From: Streptomyces sp. 6-11-2
Lineage (GTDB): Bacteria; Actinomycetota; Actinomycetes; Streptomycetales; Streptomycetaceae
DNA length: 64,000 nucleotides
Direction of reading: 5' to 3'
Assembly: GCF_006540305.1 (NCBI RefSeq)
Contig: NZ_BJOR01000001.1
Location: 4,340,001 to 4,404,000 of the forward strand
Shown: positions 26,133 through 34,341 of the stretch, piece after piece
Numbering within the stretch: position 1 is the stretch's first letter
Layout: each line of letters starts with the position of its first letter
Made by a program: the position numbers and the translations under genes
The notes under the pieces: model-generated
The model's input: only the letters and a program-made list of their open reading frames with translations
Databases searched by the model: none
What the model was told of the DNA's origin: nothing

Positions 26133-26166
26133 CGGCCGGATCCGAGGAGGAGAAGGGGAGGGAAGG

Positions 26167-27069
26167 ATGCTCTCACTGACAACGGGCCTCGTGCCGCTGG
26201 TCCTTGCGGGTCTGCTGGGGTGGACCGGCGCGGTCAAGCTCTTCGACCGGGACACCGTGCGCCGGGCACCGAAGACGGCGCTGGCCCGGATGCTGCGCAG
26301 CAGCGAGCGGGCGGCGCTGGTGCTGCGCGGCACCGGCGCCGTGGAACTCCTGCTCGCCGCGGGGTTGCTGGCCCTACCGGCGAACCGTGTGCCGGGCGCG
26401 GCCACGGCCGTCCTCGGGGCCGGGTTCCTCGGCTATCTCGGCTACGGCCGGGCGCTGGCACCGGAGTCCTCCTGCGGCTGTTCCGCGAACGAGGACACCC
26501 CGATCACCTGGCGGGCGTTCGCGCGAGCCGCCCTGGTGCTCGTGGGTGGCGCGACGGCGGCGGTGGCGCACCGGGTCTGGTGGTCCACGCTCACCGAACG
26601 GCCCGGTGGATCGGTCGTGTTCCTGGCCGTGGCGGTGGCCGTCCTGGTGGCGCTGTCGGTCGATCTCGACCGGTGGTGGCTGCTGCCGCTGCGCCGGCTG
26701 AGGCTGCGTGTCTTCGGGCATCCGCTCTTCGGCAGCGAGCCGGGGGACCGGGTGCCTGTCGCCGCCAGCGTCGAACTGCTGGAGAACTCCCTCGCCTGGC
26801 AGACCGCCTTCCCGGTGGTCCGGTCGGGTCTGCTGGACCACTGGGAGGAGGACGGCTGGCGGATCCTTCTGTACTCGGGTGTGCACGGGGCGGGGGCGAA
26901 CGCGCGGCCGGTGTCGGTGGTCTTCGCCCTGGACGCCACGGCCAGCCGCGACACGCTGGGCGACCCGGTGGTCCGCGTCAGCTTCATCGACGCGAACACC
27001 GGCAACCGGGTGGCAGAGGACCTCCTGAACGCGGTCCCTCCGCGCAGGGCTCTGCCCACACTCGGCTGA
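26167..27069 (+). CDS. MauE/DoxX-like membrane protein with soluble C-terminal domain
   Basis: 300 aa from ATG 26167, with a purine-rich GGGAGGGAAGG upstream. The N-terminal about 165 residues are a MauE/DoxX-type four- to five-helix unit (GWTGAVKLFDR, LLRGTGAVELLLAAGLLALP) with a CGC motif (ESSCGCSANED). In MauE proteins a similar CGC site is linked to formation of disulfides in the Cys-rich methylamine dehydrogenase light chain. About 130 additional C-terminal residues form a soluble domain I do not recognise. It closes the operon with the Cys-rich and Tat proteins. No methylamine dehydrogenase subunit is nearby. Confidence 0.82.
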   Translation: MLSLTTGLVPLVLAGLLGWTGAVKLFDRDTVRRAPKTALARMLRSSERAALVLRGTGAVELLLAAGLLALPANRVPGAATAVLGAGFLGYLGYGRALAPESSCGCSANEDTPITWRAFARAALVLVGGATAAVAHRVWWSTLTERPGGSVVFLAVAVAVLVALSVDLDRWWLLPLRRLRLRVFGHPLFGSEPGDRVPVAASVELLENSLAWQTAFPVVRSGLLDHWEEDGWRILLYSGVHGAGANARPVSVVFALDATASRDTLGDPVVRVSFIDANTGNRVAEDLLNAVPPRRALPTLG

Positions 27070-27081
27070 CGGGCTGGCCGC

Positions 27082-27119
27082 TCACGGCTCACCGCCCCTG
27101 CGGGGCCGGTGAGCCGTGA
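27082..27119 (+). terminator. Terminator after the MauE-like gene
   Basis: The 13-bp stem TCACGGCTCACCG (27082-27094) pairs with 27107-27119, extended by an inner CCCC/GGGG pairing. Confidence 0.75.
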
Positions 27120-27256
27120 ACGGAGGTGCGGGCTCCGTTCGCGTACGTCTCATGTGCGGGCGCGGTGGTTGGGCCCCTCGCTGGTGTGGGTGCGGGTGAT
27201 CTCGGTAGCGTGTCGGCTGTTTCGTCCCAACCCACCTGCCCCACCAGGAGCCTGCT

Positions 27257-27913
27257 GTGAACCGCCGTCCAACCCGCCTGCTCACCACAGTCGTCGCCGG
27301 CACGGCGGCCGCAGTGCTCCTCTCCGGTTGCGGCGGAGGCGACGGCGACTCGAAGGCCAACGACGAGATCGCGGGCGCGGACACGGGCACGGAGACGCCG
27401 GCCTCCCCGACTCCGTCCGCGACAGCGGCGGGGCGACCGAAGATCGAGTTGCCGTCGGATCTGAATCTCGTCTTCGAAGACACGAAGACCGGGGACCCGG
27501 TGAAGGACGTGGTCCTGGCCGACAGCGCGGAGCGCATGCGCGCCGTGGATGCCGCGATCACGGGAACCGACCCGAAGGGTGAGGCGCTCGCCTACTACAA
27601 CACGGGCAAGGCCCGTGAAGCCGCCCTGTCCTGGGTCGCCCAGTTCAAGGAGGCCGGCGCCACCCTCACCGGCCAGGCTCGCTACTACGACCGCAAGGTG
27701 ACGCTGCGGAGCGGGACATCGGCTGCCCTCATCTTCTGCGCGGACGAGAGCAAGGGCTTCAGCAAGGACAAGAAGACCCAGAAGATCGCCAAGACGCCGG
27801 TCACCAAGAACAGTTACGTGCTGTACAACACGAGGCTGGACAAGAACTCCGACGGTGTCTGGCAGACGTCCCAGATCATCTCGACCAGGGGGGCGGCTCA
27901 GTGCCAGCCGTAG
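27257..27913 (+). CDS. Secreted lipoprotein of unknown function
   Basis: 218 aa. The signal peptide ends in a lipobox LLSGC with C25 as the lipidation site. A Gly/Asp/Thr linker follows. The mature domain (YYNTGKAREAALSWVAQFKEAGATLTG, later VLYNTRLDKNSDGVWQTSQI) looks like an NTF2-type fold, which is a guess. GTG 27257 has AGGAG 7 nt upstream. The next gene starts inside its last codons (27901), so they are coupled. Confidence 0.8.
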   Translation: MNRRPTRLLTTVVAGTAAAVLLSGCGGGDGDSKANDEIAGADTGTETPASPTPSATAAGRPKIELPSDLNLVFEDTKTGDPVKDVVLADSAERMRAVDAAITGTDPKGEALAYYNTGKAREAALSWVAQFKEAGATLTGQARYYDRKVTLRSGTSAALIFCADESKGFSKDKKTQKIAKTPVTKNSYVLYNTRLDKNSDGVWQTSQIISTRGAAQCQP

Positions 27914-28932
27914 CCAGAATCACGGTGTGCGCAGCTGTCGCCGGTGTCGCTGTATGGACCGCTGGGCCGGTCGCCTGGGCCGACTTCGTACCCGGTGGCA
28001 ACGGCACAGGGTCCGAGACCCAGGTCCAGGGCGACCAGCACGACCAAAAGATCTCCGCCACCGCCGGTGCCGTCGTCTACGACCGGTCCGAGAACGGGGC
28101 CGGGCGATCGGCCGGGCCCGTGGCCTCAGTCACGGCCTGGACCCCGCCCGCCTGCTACTACGCGCCCAAGTACAGCCCGGACCAGCTCAAGGCGTATCTG
28201 GAGCCGATCTGGGAGGCGGAGTCGACGGGGTACGAGTGGGACGCGCAGCAGCGTGACAAGTACGTCAACGGCCACCCCTACAAGGACTTCAACAAGGACA
28301 AGGAAGGCGAGGGCTACTGGTGGGACTCGTACGTCACCCCCGGCCGCGCCGGCGACCCCGGCGCGCTCGACTGTGACAAGCCCATCTTCTGGGTGGACAA
28401 GGGCGCCGCGCCTCCGGCGGACACGCCGCAGGCCATCACCCCCGCGATCCTCGCCGAACTCGCCTACAACGAGATCCGTGTCCCCGGTACCGAGGTGACG
28501 CTTGCCCCGGCCGGGGTGACCAAGGTGAATCTGCCGACCTGGGCGTGGCTGGACGGGGCGCGGTTCAGGCCGGTTTCCGTGACGGCTTCCGTGCCGGTGC
28601 TGGGGATTACCGCGACCACCACCGCCGAGCCGGTCTCGTTGAAGATCGATCCCGGTACGGCGGACGCCGAGACCTACCCCGCGTCAGGGGTCTGCGCGAT
28701 CAACGGTGGCCGTATCGGTGAGGCGTACGCCAAGGGGAAGGCCGACCGGACACCGCCCTGCGGGGTGAAGTACCTGCGGTCGTCCGGCGACGGCTCGTAC
28801 CGGTTGAGGGCCACCATCACCTGGAAGATTCACTGGACGGGTACCGGCGGTACCGGCGGGGATCTGCCCGAGGGAACCTTCGGCGACACCCAGGACGTCA
28901 CGGTTCAGGAGATCCAGGCCGTGAACCGCTGA
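27901..28932 (+). CDS. Secreted protein of unknown function
   Basis: 343 aa from GTG 27901, overlapping the lipoprotein gene by 13 nt. An N-terminal signal peptide (ITVCAAVAGVAVWTAGPVAWA) is followed by a Trp/Tyr-rich extracellular chain with four Cys (likely two disulfides). Its C-terminal half looks beta-rich (VTLAPAGVTKVNLPTWAWL, SYRLRATITWKIHWTG). I recognise the type only as a Streptomyces secreted protein often encoded behind such a lipoprotein. Confidence 0.78.
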   Translation: MPAVARITVCAAVAGVAVWTAGPVAWADFVPGGNGTGSETQVQGDQHDQKISATAGAVVYDRSENGAGRSAGPVASVTAWTPPACYYAPKYSPDQLKAYLEPIWEAESTGYEWDAQQRDKYVNGHPYKDFNKDKEGEGYWWDSYVTPGRAGDPGALDCDKPIFWVDKGAAPPADTPQAITPAILAELAYNEIRVPGTEVTLAPAGVTKVNLPTWAWLDGARFRPVSVTASVPVLGITATTTAEPVSLKIDPGTADAETYPASGVCAINGGRIGEAYAKGKADRTPPCGVKYLRSSGDGSYRLRATITWKIHWTGTGGTGGDLPEGTFGDTQDVTVQEIQAVNR

Positions 28933-28976
28933 GCCAGAGGCGGACAACCGAAAACAGGGGGCGCCGCGGTGAACGG

Positions 28977-29129
28977 GTGGCGGGTTCGGAAGGTGCTCGA
29001 GCAGGTGCGCCGCCGGGGCCGCAGGCGGCGGGGCAGGAGTGGCCAGGCGGCCCGTATGGGCACGGCCCCTACGGTCAGGGCCCGTACGGACAGGGCCCGT
29101 ACGGCAACGGGCCCTACCACCCGCAGTAG
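28977..29129 (+). CDS. Possible small GPYGQ-repeat peptide or gene remnant
   Basis: A 50-codon frame from GTG 28977 ends with four GPYG repeats (GPYGHGPYGQGPYGQGPYGN) and the stop at 29129. Such tails occur at the ends of Streptomyces membrane proteins, so this may be the 3' remnant of a deleted gene. No good ribosome site is present. Confidence 0.3.
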   Translation: MAGSEGARAGAPPGPQAAGQEWPGGPYGHGPYGQGPYGQGPYGNGPYHPQ

Positions 29130-29264
29130 GGGGCGGCCCCGAGCCGCCCGGGGTCTACCGGTCCGGCCGGTGGGCGGGCACTGTGGGAGGGAACGGATTT
29201 CCGGCCTCCGACGATGCCCCGGCGAGGCCTGCCGGCCGGGGTGAGCCTAGGCGGTGACAGGCGC

Positions 29265-29858
29265 ATGGCACTGGCTGCGGCCACGGCCCCGTACGAGCTG
29301 AGGTTCGACGCCGGGCGGGTCTGCCTGGATCTCCTCTCCACCACCCATCCCGTGGAACGGCTGGACTCCGTCGCGCCGCTGTGCGCGTGGATCACCGGAT
29401 CGGGGCTGGTACCGCCCGGCTGCCCACTGGCGCACGCCGACGCCTCCTGGCTCACCTGCTTCCGGGAACTGCGGCGAGACATAGGGCAGTTGGTGCGCGG
29501 CTGTCTCGCCCAGGAGGTCCGCGCCTACGATCTCGCGCTCGCCCGCGTCAACGACGTCGCCCGTACGGCGCCGCCGGCACCCCGCGCCGTACGAGGCGAA
29601 GACGGCACTCTCGTACGCGAGTTGGCGGGCCAACCCCAGTGCGCGGCCCTGCTCGCGGCCGTCGCCCGGGACACCGTTGAGCTGCTCACCGATCCCGTGG
29701 CGCGGGCGGGTCTGCGCCAGTGCGAGGGCGACAACTGCCCGATCGTGTACCTGGACACGTCCCGGGGGCGCCGGAGGCGCTGGTGCTCCAGCGAGGTCTG
29801 CGGGAACCGCGAACGGGTGGCCCGCCACCGCCGACGCGCCGCCCTCTCCCGGACGTAG
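29265..29858 (+). CDS. ABATE/CGNR zinc-finger regulator
   Basis: 197 aa from ATG 29265. The N-terminal ABATE-type domain (LRFDAGRVCLDLLSTTH...) senses ligands in this family. The C-terminal CGNR zinc finger (CEGDNCPIVYLDTSRGRRRRWCSSEVCGNRERVARHR) binds nucleic acid. It may be leaderless. Upstream starts at 29214 or 29241 are possible. It stands alone. Target unknown. Confidence 0.85.
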   Translation: MALAAATAPYELRFDAGRVCLDLLSTTHPVERLDSVAPLCAWITGSGLVPPGCPLAHADASWLTCFRELRRDIGQLVRGCLAQEVRAYDLALARVNDVARTAPPAPRAVRGEDGTLVRELAGQPQCAALLAAVARDTVELLTDPVARAGLRQCEGDNCPIVYLDTSRGRRRRWCSSEVCGNRERVARHRRRAALSRT

Positions 29859-30145
29859 AGGGGCGGAAAGCGACAACTCCCGTATCCATTTGCCGGTTGT
29901 GGGCGTTCCGCGCCAAAGTGATTTCGGTAACACTCCGTTTGGCTCCCGCCGGGAGCGGGCAGCGCCGGCACTCCGGCTCCTGTGTCGGAAATGTAAAGAT
30001 CAAGCGGGGGGAATGTGCGCCCATGTCCTCCCTCGTCACGTCACCACCCAGAAATCCGTCGGCCGGTTTTGAACACGGCGCGCCCGGGATCCGTACCCGT
30101 CGGCGAGCGACCGACTGGGGGAAGCCCCGGACACCGGAGGTGGGC

Positions 30146-30721
30146 GTGCGCAAGGATGCGGCCGTGGCCAATGAACGTGGATCGAGGGCCCGACATCGCA
30201 TGTCCCAGTCCTCGGAACCTGATGAGGAGTTGATGCGTGCGCTCTATCGCGAGCACGCCGGACCTCTCCTCGCGTATGTCCTCCGGCTGGTGGCCGGCGA
30301 CCGGCAGCGTGCCGAGGACGTGGTGCAGGAGACGCTCATCCGTGCCTGGAAGAACGCCGGTCAGCTCAATCGGGCCACCGGTTCGGTACGCCCCTGGCTG
30401 GTGACGGTCGCCCGGCGCATCGTCATCGATGGCCACCGCAGCCGGCAGGCCCGGCCGCAGGAGGTCGATCCGTCGCCGCTGGAGGTCATCCCCGCGGAGG
30501 ACGAGATCGACAAGGCGCTGTGGCTGATGACGCTGTCGGACGCGCTCGACGACCTGACCCCGGCCCACCGGGAGGTGCTCGTCGAGACGTACTTCAAAGG
30601 GCGTACCGTCAATGAGGCAGCCGAGACACTGGGCATACCCAGCGGCACCGTCCGCTCGCGGGTGTTCTACGCCCTGCGGTCGATGAAGCTGGCGCTGGAG
30701 GAGCGGGGGGTGACGGCGTGA
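30146..30721 (+). CDS. sigU: ECF-family RNA polymerase sigma factor (SigU)
   Basis: 191 aa from GTG 30146, chosen because GGAGG lies 5 nt upstream. A shorter start at ATG 30200 is possible. Region 2 covers LYREHAGPLLAYVLRLVAGD and AEDVVQETLIRAWKN. Region 4 covers LTPAHREVLVETYFKGRTVNEAA and SGTVRSRVFYALRSMK. The product redirects RNA polymerase to an envelope or stress regulon. Its stop overlaps the anti-sigma start (TGATG at 30719-30723). In S. coelicolor the pair next to the helicase gene is sigU-rsuA (from memory), and the neighbours here match. Confidence 0.9.
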   Translation: MRKDAAVANERGSRARHRMSQSSEPDEELMRALYREHAGPLLAYVLRLVAGDRQRAEDVVQETLIRAWKNAGQLNRATGSVRPWLVTVARRIVIDGHRSRQARPQEVDPSPLEVIPAEDEIDKALWLMTLSDALDDLTPAHREVLVETYFKGRTVNEAAETLGIPSGTVRSRVFYALRSMKLALEERGVTA

Positions 30722-31527
30722 TGAGCGTGTACGGGGGATTCGGAACGGGTGGTGCGGGTATGTCTGGGGCCATGCAGGGAACCCCGGCTCCGAACGAGCA
30801 CGAGACCGTCGGCGCCTACGCCCTCGGGATTCTCGACGACGCCGAGGCAACCGCTTTCGAGGCGCACCTCGCCACCTGCGAGTGGTGCGCCCAGCAACTC
30901 GACGAACTCGCCGGGATGGAGCCGATGCTGGCCGCACTCGCGGACCTGCCGGGCTCCGGCGCACCCGCGGTCGGCGAGTCCCTGTCGGCCAAGCCCAGCC
31001 CGCGCCTGGTGGAGAAGCTCGTCGACGAGGTCGCCGAGCGCCGCGCCCAGAAGCGCCGGCGTGGCTTCTACATGGTCGCGGCGGCGGCAGCGCTGATCAT
31101 CGGCGGCCCGCTGACCGCGGTCGCGGTGAGCGGCTCGGACGGCGGCAGCACCGCGGTGGCCGCGAGCCCCGCGAAGTCCGCCTTCGAGTCGATGCCCGAC
31201 AAGGTCACGGCGACGGACTCCACGACGAAGGTCACCGCGACGGTCGCCGTCGAGAAGAAGGACTGGGGCACGAACGCCGTTCTCGAACTGAGCAACGTCA
31301 CCGGCCGGCAGAAGTGCTCGCTCATCGCCGTCGGCAAGAACGGCGAACGTGAGACGGTCACGTCCTGGTCCGTCCCGGAGTGGGGCTACGGCGTCCCGAA
31401 CGCCAAGACGGAGGAGGCCAAGAACCCCCTCTACGTCCGCGGCGGCGCGGCCCTGGAGCCGAACCAGATCGACCACTTCGAAGTGATGACCTTCGACGGG
31501 AAACGACTCGTCGAGGTGCCCGCCTAG
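30721..31527 (+). CDS. rsuA: Membrane-bound zinc anti-sigma factor (RsuA)
   Basis: 268 aa. The cytoplasmic N-terminal domain has the ZAS motif with H49, C53 and C56 (EAHLATCEWCAQQ). One transmembrane helix (MVAAAAALIIGGPLTAVAV, near 31070-31130) and an external domain of about 130 residues follow. It would hold the sigma factor inactive at the membrane until an external signal triggers release. It overlaps the sigma gene, which fits stoichiometric co-expression. Confidence 0.9.
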   Translation: MSVYGGFGTGGAGMSGAMQGTPAPNEHETVGAYALGILDDAEATAFEAHLATCEWCAQQLDELAGMEPMLAALADLPGSGAPAVGESLSAKPSPRLVEKLVDEVAERRAQKRRRGFYMVAAAAALIIGGPLTAVAVSGSDGGSTAVAASPAKSAFESMPDKVTATDSTTKVTATVAVEKKDWGTNAVLELSNVTGRQKCSLIAVGKNGERETVTSWSVPEWGYGVPNAKTEEAKNPLYVRGGAALEPNQIDHFEVMTFDGKRLVEVPA

Positions 31528-31588
31528 CCTCTGTGTGGCGGACCGCGTCTGCGACACGGTCTTCCGGACAGGCATTGGCTTCCGCGAG

Positions 31589-31642
31589 CGGGCCCCCTTC
31601 GCGTACGGTTGACGGCTGCCCAGCACGTCAGAAGGGGGCCCG
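31589..31642 (+). promoter_or_regulatory. 12-bp inverted repeat enclosing the helicase start region
   Basis: CGGGCCCCCTTC (31589-31600) is exactly complementary to GAAGGGGGCCCG (31631-31642), 30 nt apart. The right arm contains the ribosome site and ends at the GTG start (31643). It may be an operator, or in a read-through transcript a hairpin that hides the ribosome site. Confidence 0.5.
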
Positions 31643-33964
31643 GTGGCCGCACAGGCTCAACAGGATTCCGCGGTCGGATCGGTCCACGCCGCAGCGCACG
31701 AAGCGGCGCACGACTCCGTACGGGACCGAGAGATCGGTGTGGAACAGCAGCACCTGGACCGGGTGTACCGCCGCCTCGAGGAGAAGATCCACGAGGCCGA
31801 GTTCCTCATGCGCGACGCGGCCCAGCGCGGCCAGGTGGGTACACCCGGCGCGCTGGCCGAGCGCGACGCGCAGGTGTTCCGGGCGGGCATCCACCTCAAC
31901 CGGCTGAACAACGAGTTCGAGGACTTCCTGTTCGGCCGTATCGACCTGCTGCTCGGCAAGGACGGCAGGAAGGGCCCGGACGGCGCGTACACCGCGGTCG
32001 AGCCGGCCGAGGGCGCGGTCCGCGAGAACGGCACGGCGGACATCGCCGAGACCCTGCACATCGGCCGCATCGGCGTCCTCGACGAGGACTACTCCCCGCT
32101 GGTCATCGACTGGCGGGCACCGGCCGCGGCCCCGTTCTACCGCTCCACCCCGGTCGACCCCGGCCGGGTCGTGCGCCGGCGGGTCATCCGCTCCAAGGGG
32201 CGGCGCGTGCTCGGGGTCGAGGACGACCTGATGCGTCCCGAGCTGAAAGCCTTCCTCGACGGCCACGAGCTGCCCGCGATCGGCGACGGCGCGCTGATGG
32301 CCGCGCTCGGCCGGGCCCGCAGCCACACCATGCGGGACATCGTCTCCTCCATCCAGGCCGAGCAGGACCTGGTCATCCGCGCCCCCGCCGCCTCGGTGAC
32401 GTACGTCGAGGGCGGTCCGGGGACGGGGAAGACGGCGGTCGCGCTGCACCGGGCGGCCTACCTGCTCTACCAGGACCGGCGCCGCTACGCGGGCGGCATC
32501 CTGATCGTCTCCCCGACGCCGCTGCTCGTGGCCTACACCGAGGGCGTGCTGCCCTCGCTCGGCGAGGAGGGCCAGGTCGCCATCCGGGCGATCGGCTCGC
32601 TCGTCGACGGCGCCGAGGCCACGCTGTACGACTCTCCTGCGGTGGCGCGGGCCAAGGGCTCGTACCGGATGCTGAAGGTGCTGCGCAAGGCGGCGCGGGG
32701 CGCGCTGGAGTCGAACGGCTCGCCGGACCGGCTGCGGGTCGTCGCCTTCGGCCGCCGTCTGGAGCTGGAGGCCGAGGAGCTCGACCACGTCCGGCGCACC
32801 GCCCTCGGCGGCACGGCGCCGGTCAACCTGCTGCGCCCGCGCGCCCGCAAGCTGCTGCTGGACGCCCTGTGGGAGAAGTCGGGCGCCGCCGGCCGGCACA
32901 CCGACCCGGAACTGGCCGCCGAGCTGCGTTCCTCCTTCGACGAGGACGTGAGCGGTGAGGACTCCTTCGTCGCCTTCCTCGACGCGTGGTGGCCCGAGCT
33001 GACCCCGCCGGCCGTGCTCACCGCCATGGCCGACGAGCGGCGGCTGGGCCGCTGGGCGCGCCGGATCCTCAACCCGGGGGAGGTGCGCCGGGTGGCCCGC
33101 TCGCTGCGGCGGAACGGGTACTCGGTGCACGACATCGCCCTGCTCGACGAGCTCCAGGCGATCCTCGGCACCCCGGCCCGCCCGCGCCGGAAGCGCGACC
33201 TGGACCCGCTGGACCAGCTCACCGGTCTGGAGGAGCTGATGCCGGTGCGCGAGGAGTCGCAGCGGGAGCGGGCGGAGCGCCTCGCGCAGGAGCGCACCGA
33301 GTACGCGCACGTCATCGTGGACGAGGCACAGGACCTCACGCCCATGCAGTGGCGGATGGTCGGCCGGCGCGGCCGGCACGCCACCTGGACGGTCGTCGGC
33401 GACCCCGCCCAGTCCTCCTGGTCCGACCCGGACGAGGCGGCCGAGGCCCGCGACGAGGCCCTGGGCACCCGGCCGCGCCGCCGTTTCCAGCTGACCGTGA
33501 ACTACCGCAACCCGGCGGAGATCGCCGACCTGGCCTCGAAGGTCCTCGCCCTGGCCATGCCCGGCTCCCTCGCGCCGACGGCCGTGCGCTCCACCGGGGT
33601 GGAGCCGCGCTTCGCCGTCGTCCGGGGCTCCGTGGAGAAGAGCGCGCGGGCGGAGGCCGAGCGGCTGCTGGACCTGGTGGACGGCACGGTCGGCGTGGTC
33701 GTCGCCATGAACCGGCGCGAGGAGGCCAGGCGCTGGCTGGCCGGGCTCGGCGACCGGGTGGTGGCCCTCGGCAGCCTGGAGGCCAAGGGCCTGGAGTACG
33801 ACGCGACGGTCGTCGTCTCGCCCGCGGAGATCGCGGACGAGTCCCCGGCCGGTCTGCGGGTCCTGTACGTGGCCCTGACCAGGGCCACCCAGCAGCTGAC
33901 GGTGGTCTCCGGGGAGCGGGACGAGCCGGACGGGGCCGGGGTGCCGGATCTGCTGCGGGACTGA
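31643..33964 (+). CDS. HelD-like UvrD/Rep-superfamily ATPase associated with RNA polymerase
   Basis: 773 aa. The N-terminal coiled-coil (LDRVYRRLEEKIHEAEFLMRD) and the ATPase motifs match the HelD family: Walker A GGPGTGKTA from residue 257, motif II VDEAQD with D560-E561, LTVNYRNPAEIADLA, and VVVSPAEIAD with YVALTRATQQL. HelD proteins strip or recycle stalled RNA polymerase, and some (HelR) protect it from rifamycins. Start is GTG 31643 with GAAGGGGG upstream. It follows the sigU-rsuA operon by 115 bp. I found no rifamycin-associated element upstream, so nothing here shows a resistance role. Confidence 0.85.
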   Translation: MAAQAQQDSAVGSVHAAAHEAAHDSVRDREIGVEQQHLDRVYRRLEEKIHEAEFLMRDAAQRGQVGTPGALAERDAQVFRAGIHLNRLNNEFEDFLFGRIDLLLGKDGRKGPDGAYTAVEPAEGAVRENGTADIAETLHIGRIGVLDEDYSPLVIDWRAPAAAPFYRSTPVDPGRVVRRRVIRSKGRRVLGVEDDLMRPELKAFLDGHELPAIGDGALMAALGRARSHTMRDIVSSIQAEQDLVIRAPAASVTYVEGGPGTGKTAVALHRAAYLLYQDRRRYAGGILIVSPTPLLVAYTEGVLPSLGEEGQVAIRAIGSLVDGAEATLYDSPAVARAKGSYRMLKVLRKAARGALESNGSPDRLRVVAFGRRLELEAEELDHVRRTALGGTAPVNLLRPRARKLLLDALWEKSGAAGRHTDPELAAELRSSFDEDVSGEDSFVAFLDAWWPELTPPAVLTAMADERRLGRWARRILNPGEVRRVARSLRRNGYSVHDIALLDELQAILGTPARPRRKRDLDPLDQLTGLEELMPVREESQRERAERLAQERTEYAHVIVDEAQDLTPMQWRMVGRRGRHATWTVVGDPAQSSWSDPDEAAEARDEALGTRPRRRFQLTVNYRNPAEIADLASKVLALAMPGSLAPTAVRSTGVEPRFAVVRGSVEKSARAEAERLLDLVDGTVGVVVAMNRREEARRWLAGLGDRVVALGSLEAKGLEYDATVVVSPAEIADESPAGLRVLYVALTRATQQLTVVSGERDEPDGAGVPDLLRD

Positions 33965-34012
33965 ACCCGGGGTAACCGCAGCGACGGGAATGGCCATGAG
34001 GGATCCGTTTGT

Positions 34013-34161
34013 TAGCCTGGATACGACACCGGCCCGATCCAAGCCCCCGGGCCCAACCTTCGTCGCTACGAGCGACCACTTGCCGCGAGGCGAGCATGGC
34101 GGGTCGGTGTCATACAAACCTCCAGGAGGCTCACGTCGCTCATGTGACGTGGGCCTCTTTT
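34013..34161 (+). ncRNA. Putative small RNA (about 137 nt) downstream of the HelD-like gene
   Basis: A -10 box TAGCCT at 34013-34018 would start transcription near 34025. A strong terminator (GAGGCTCACGTC at 34126-34137 with 34146-34157, then TTTT) ends it at 34161. The interval has no credible coding frame and can form internal hairpins. A small RNA named scr2952 was reported from the same intergenic region of S. coelicolor (from memory). The protein-coding alternative frames through it have poor codon usage. Confidence 0.55.
34126..34161 (+). terminator. Rho-independent terminator with T-run
   Basis: A 12-bp stem with one G-U pair and an 8-nt loop is followed by TTTT. It could end the small RNA, read-through from the HelD-like gene, or both. 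The remaining DNA to 34341 is the malic enzyme leader and contains GGAATTCAGTTTCCGAAAT, an imperfect palindrome. Confidence 0.85.
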
Positions 34162-34341
34162 GCCGCCTGCGTATCTTCCGTCGCTTCGCCAGTTCTCGTA
34201 TGGTGGAATTCAGTTTCCGAAATCGGCACCTCCAGGTGAACACAACGTCCACAACCCGGGGCGGCTAGCACGTACTCGGGGGTAGGTGCGACGATCGGAC
34301 GGCAGAACTTCGCGACACGGTGAAAGCAGAGGAAGTCGGCC

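Noticed and set aside
31540..31642. Rifamycin-associated element upstream of the HelD-like gene
   Set aside because: No copy of the 19-bp palindrome I remember (GGGGCTTGCGGCAAGCCCC) is present. The inverted repeat there is different.
31628..34252. 874-codon open frame antisense to the HelD-like gene
   Set aside because: High-GC third-position bias keeps antisense frames open. The product has no recognisable domain and the sense strand encodes a clear ATPase.
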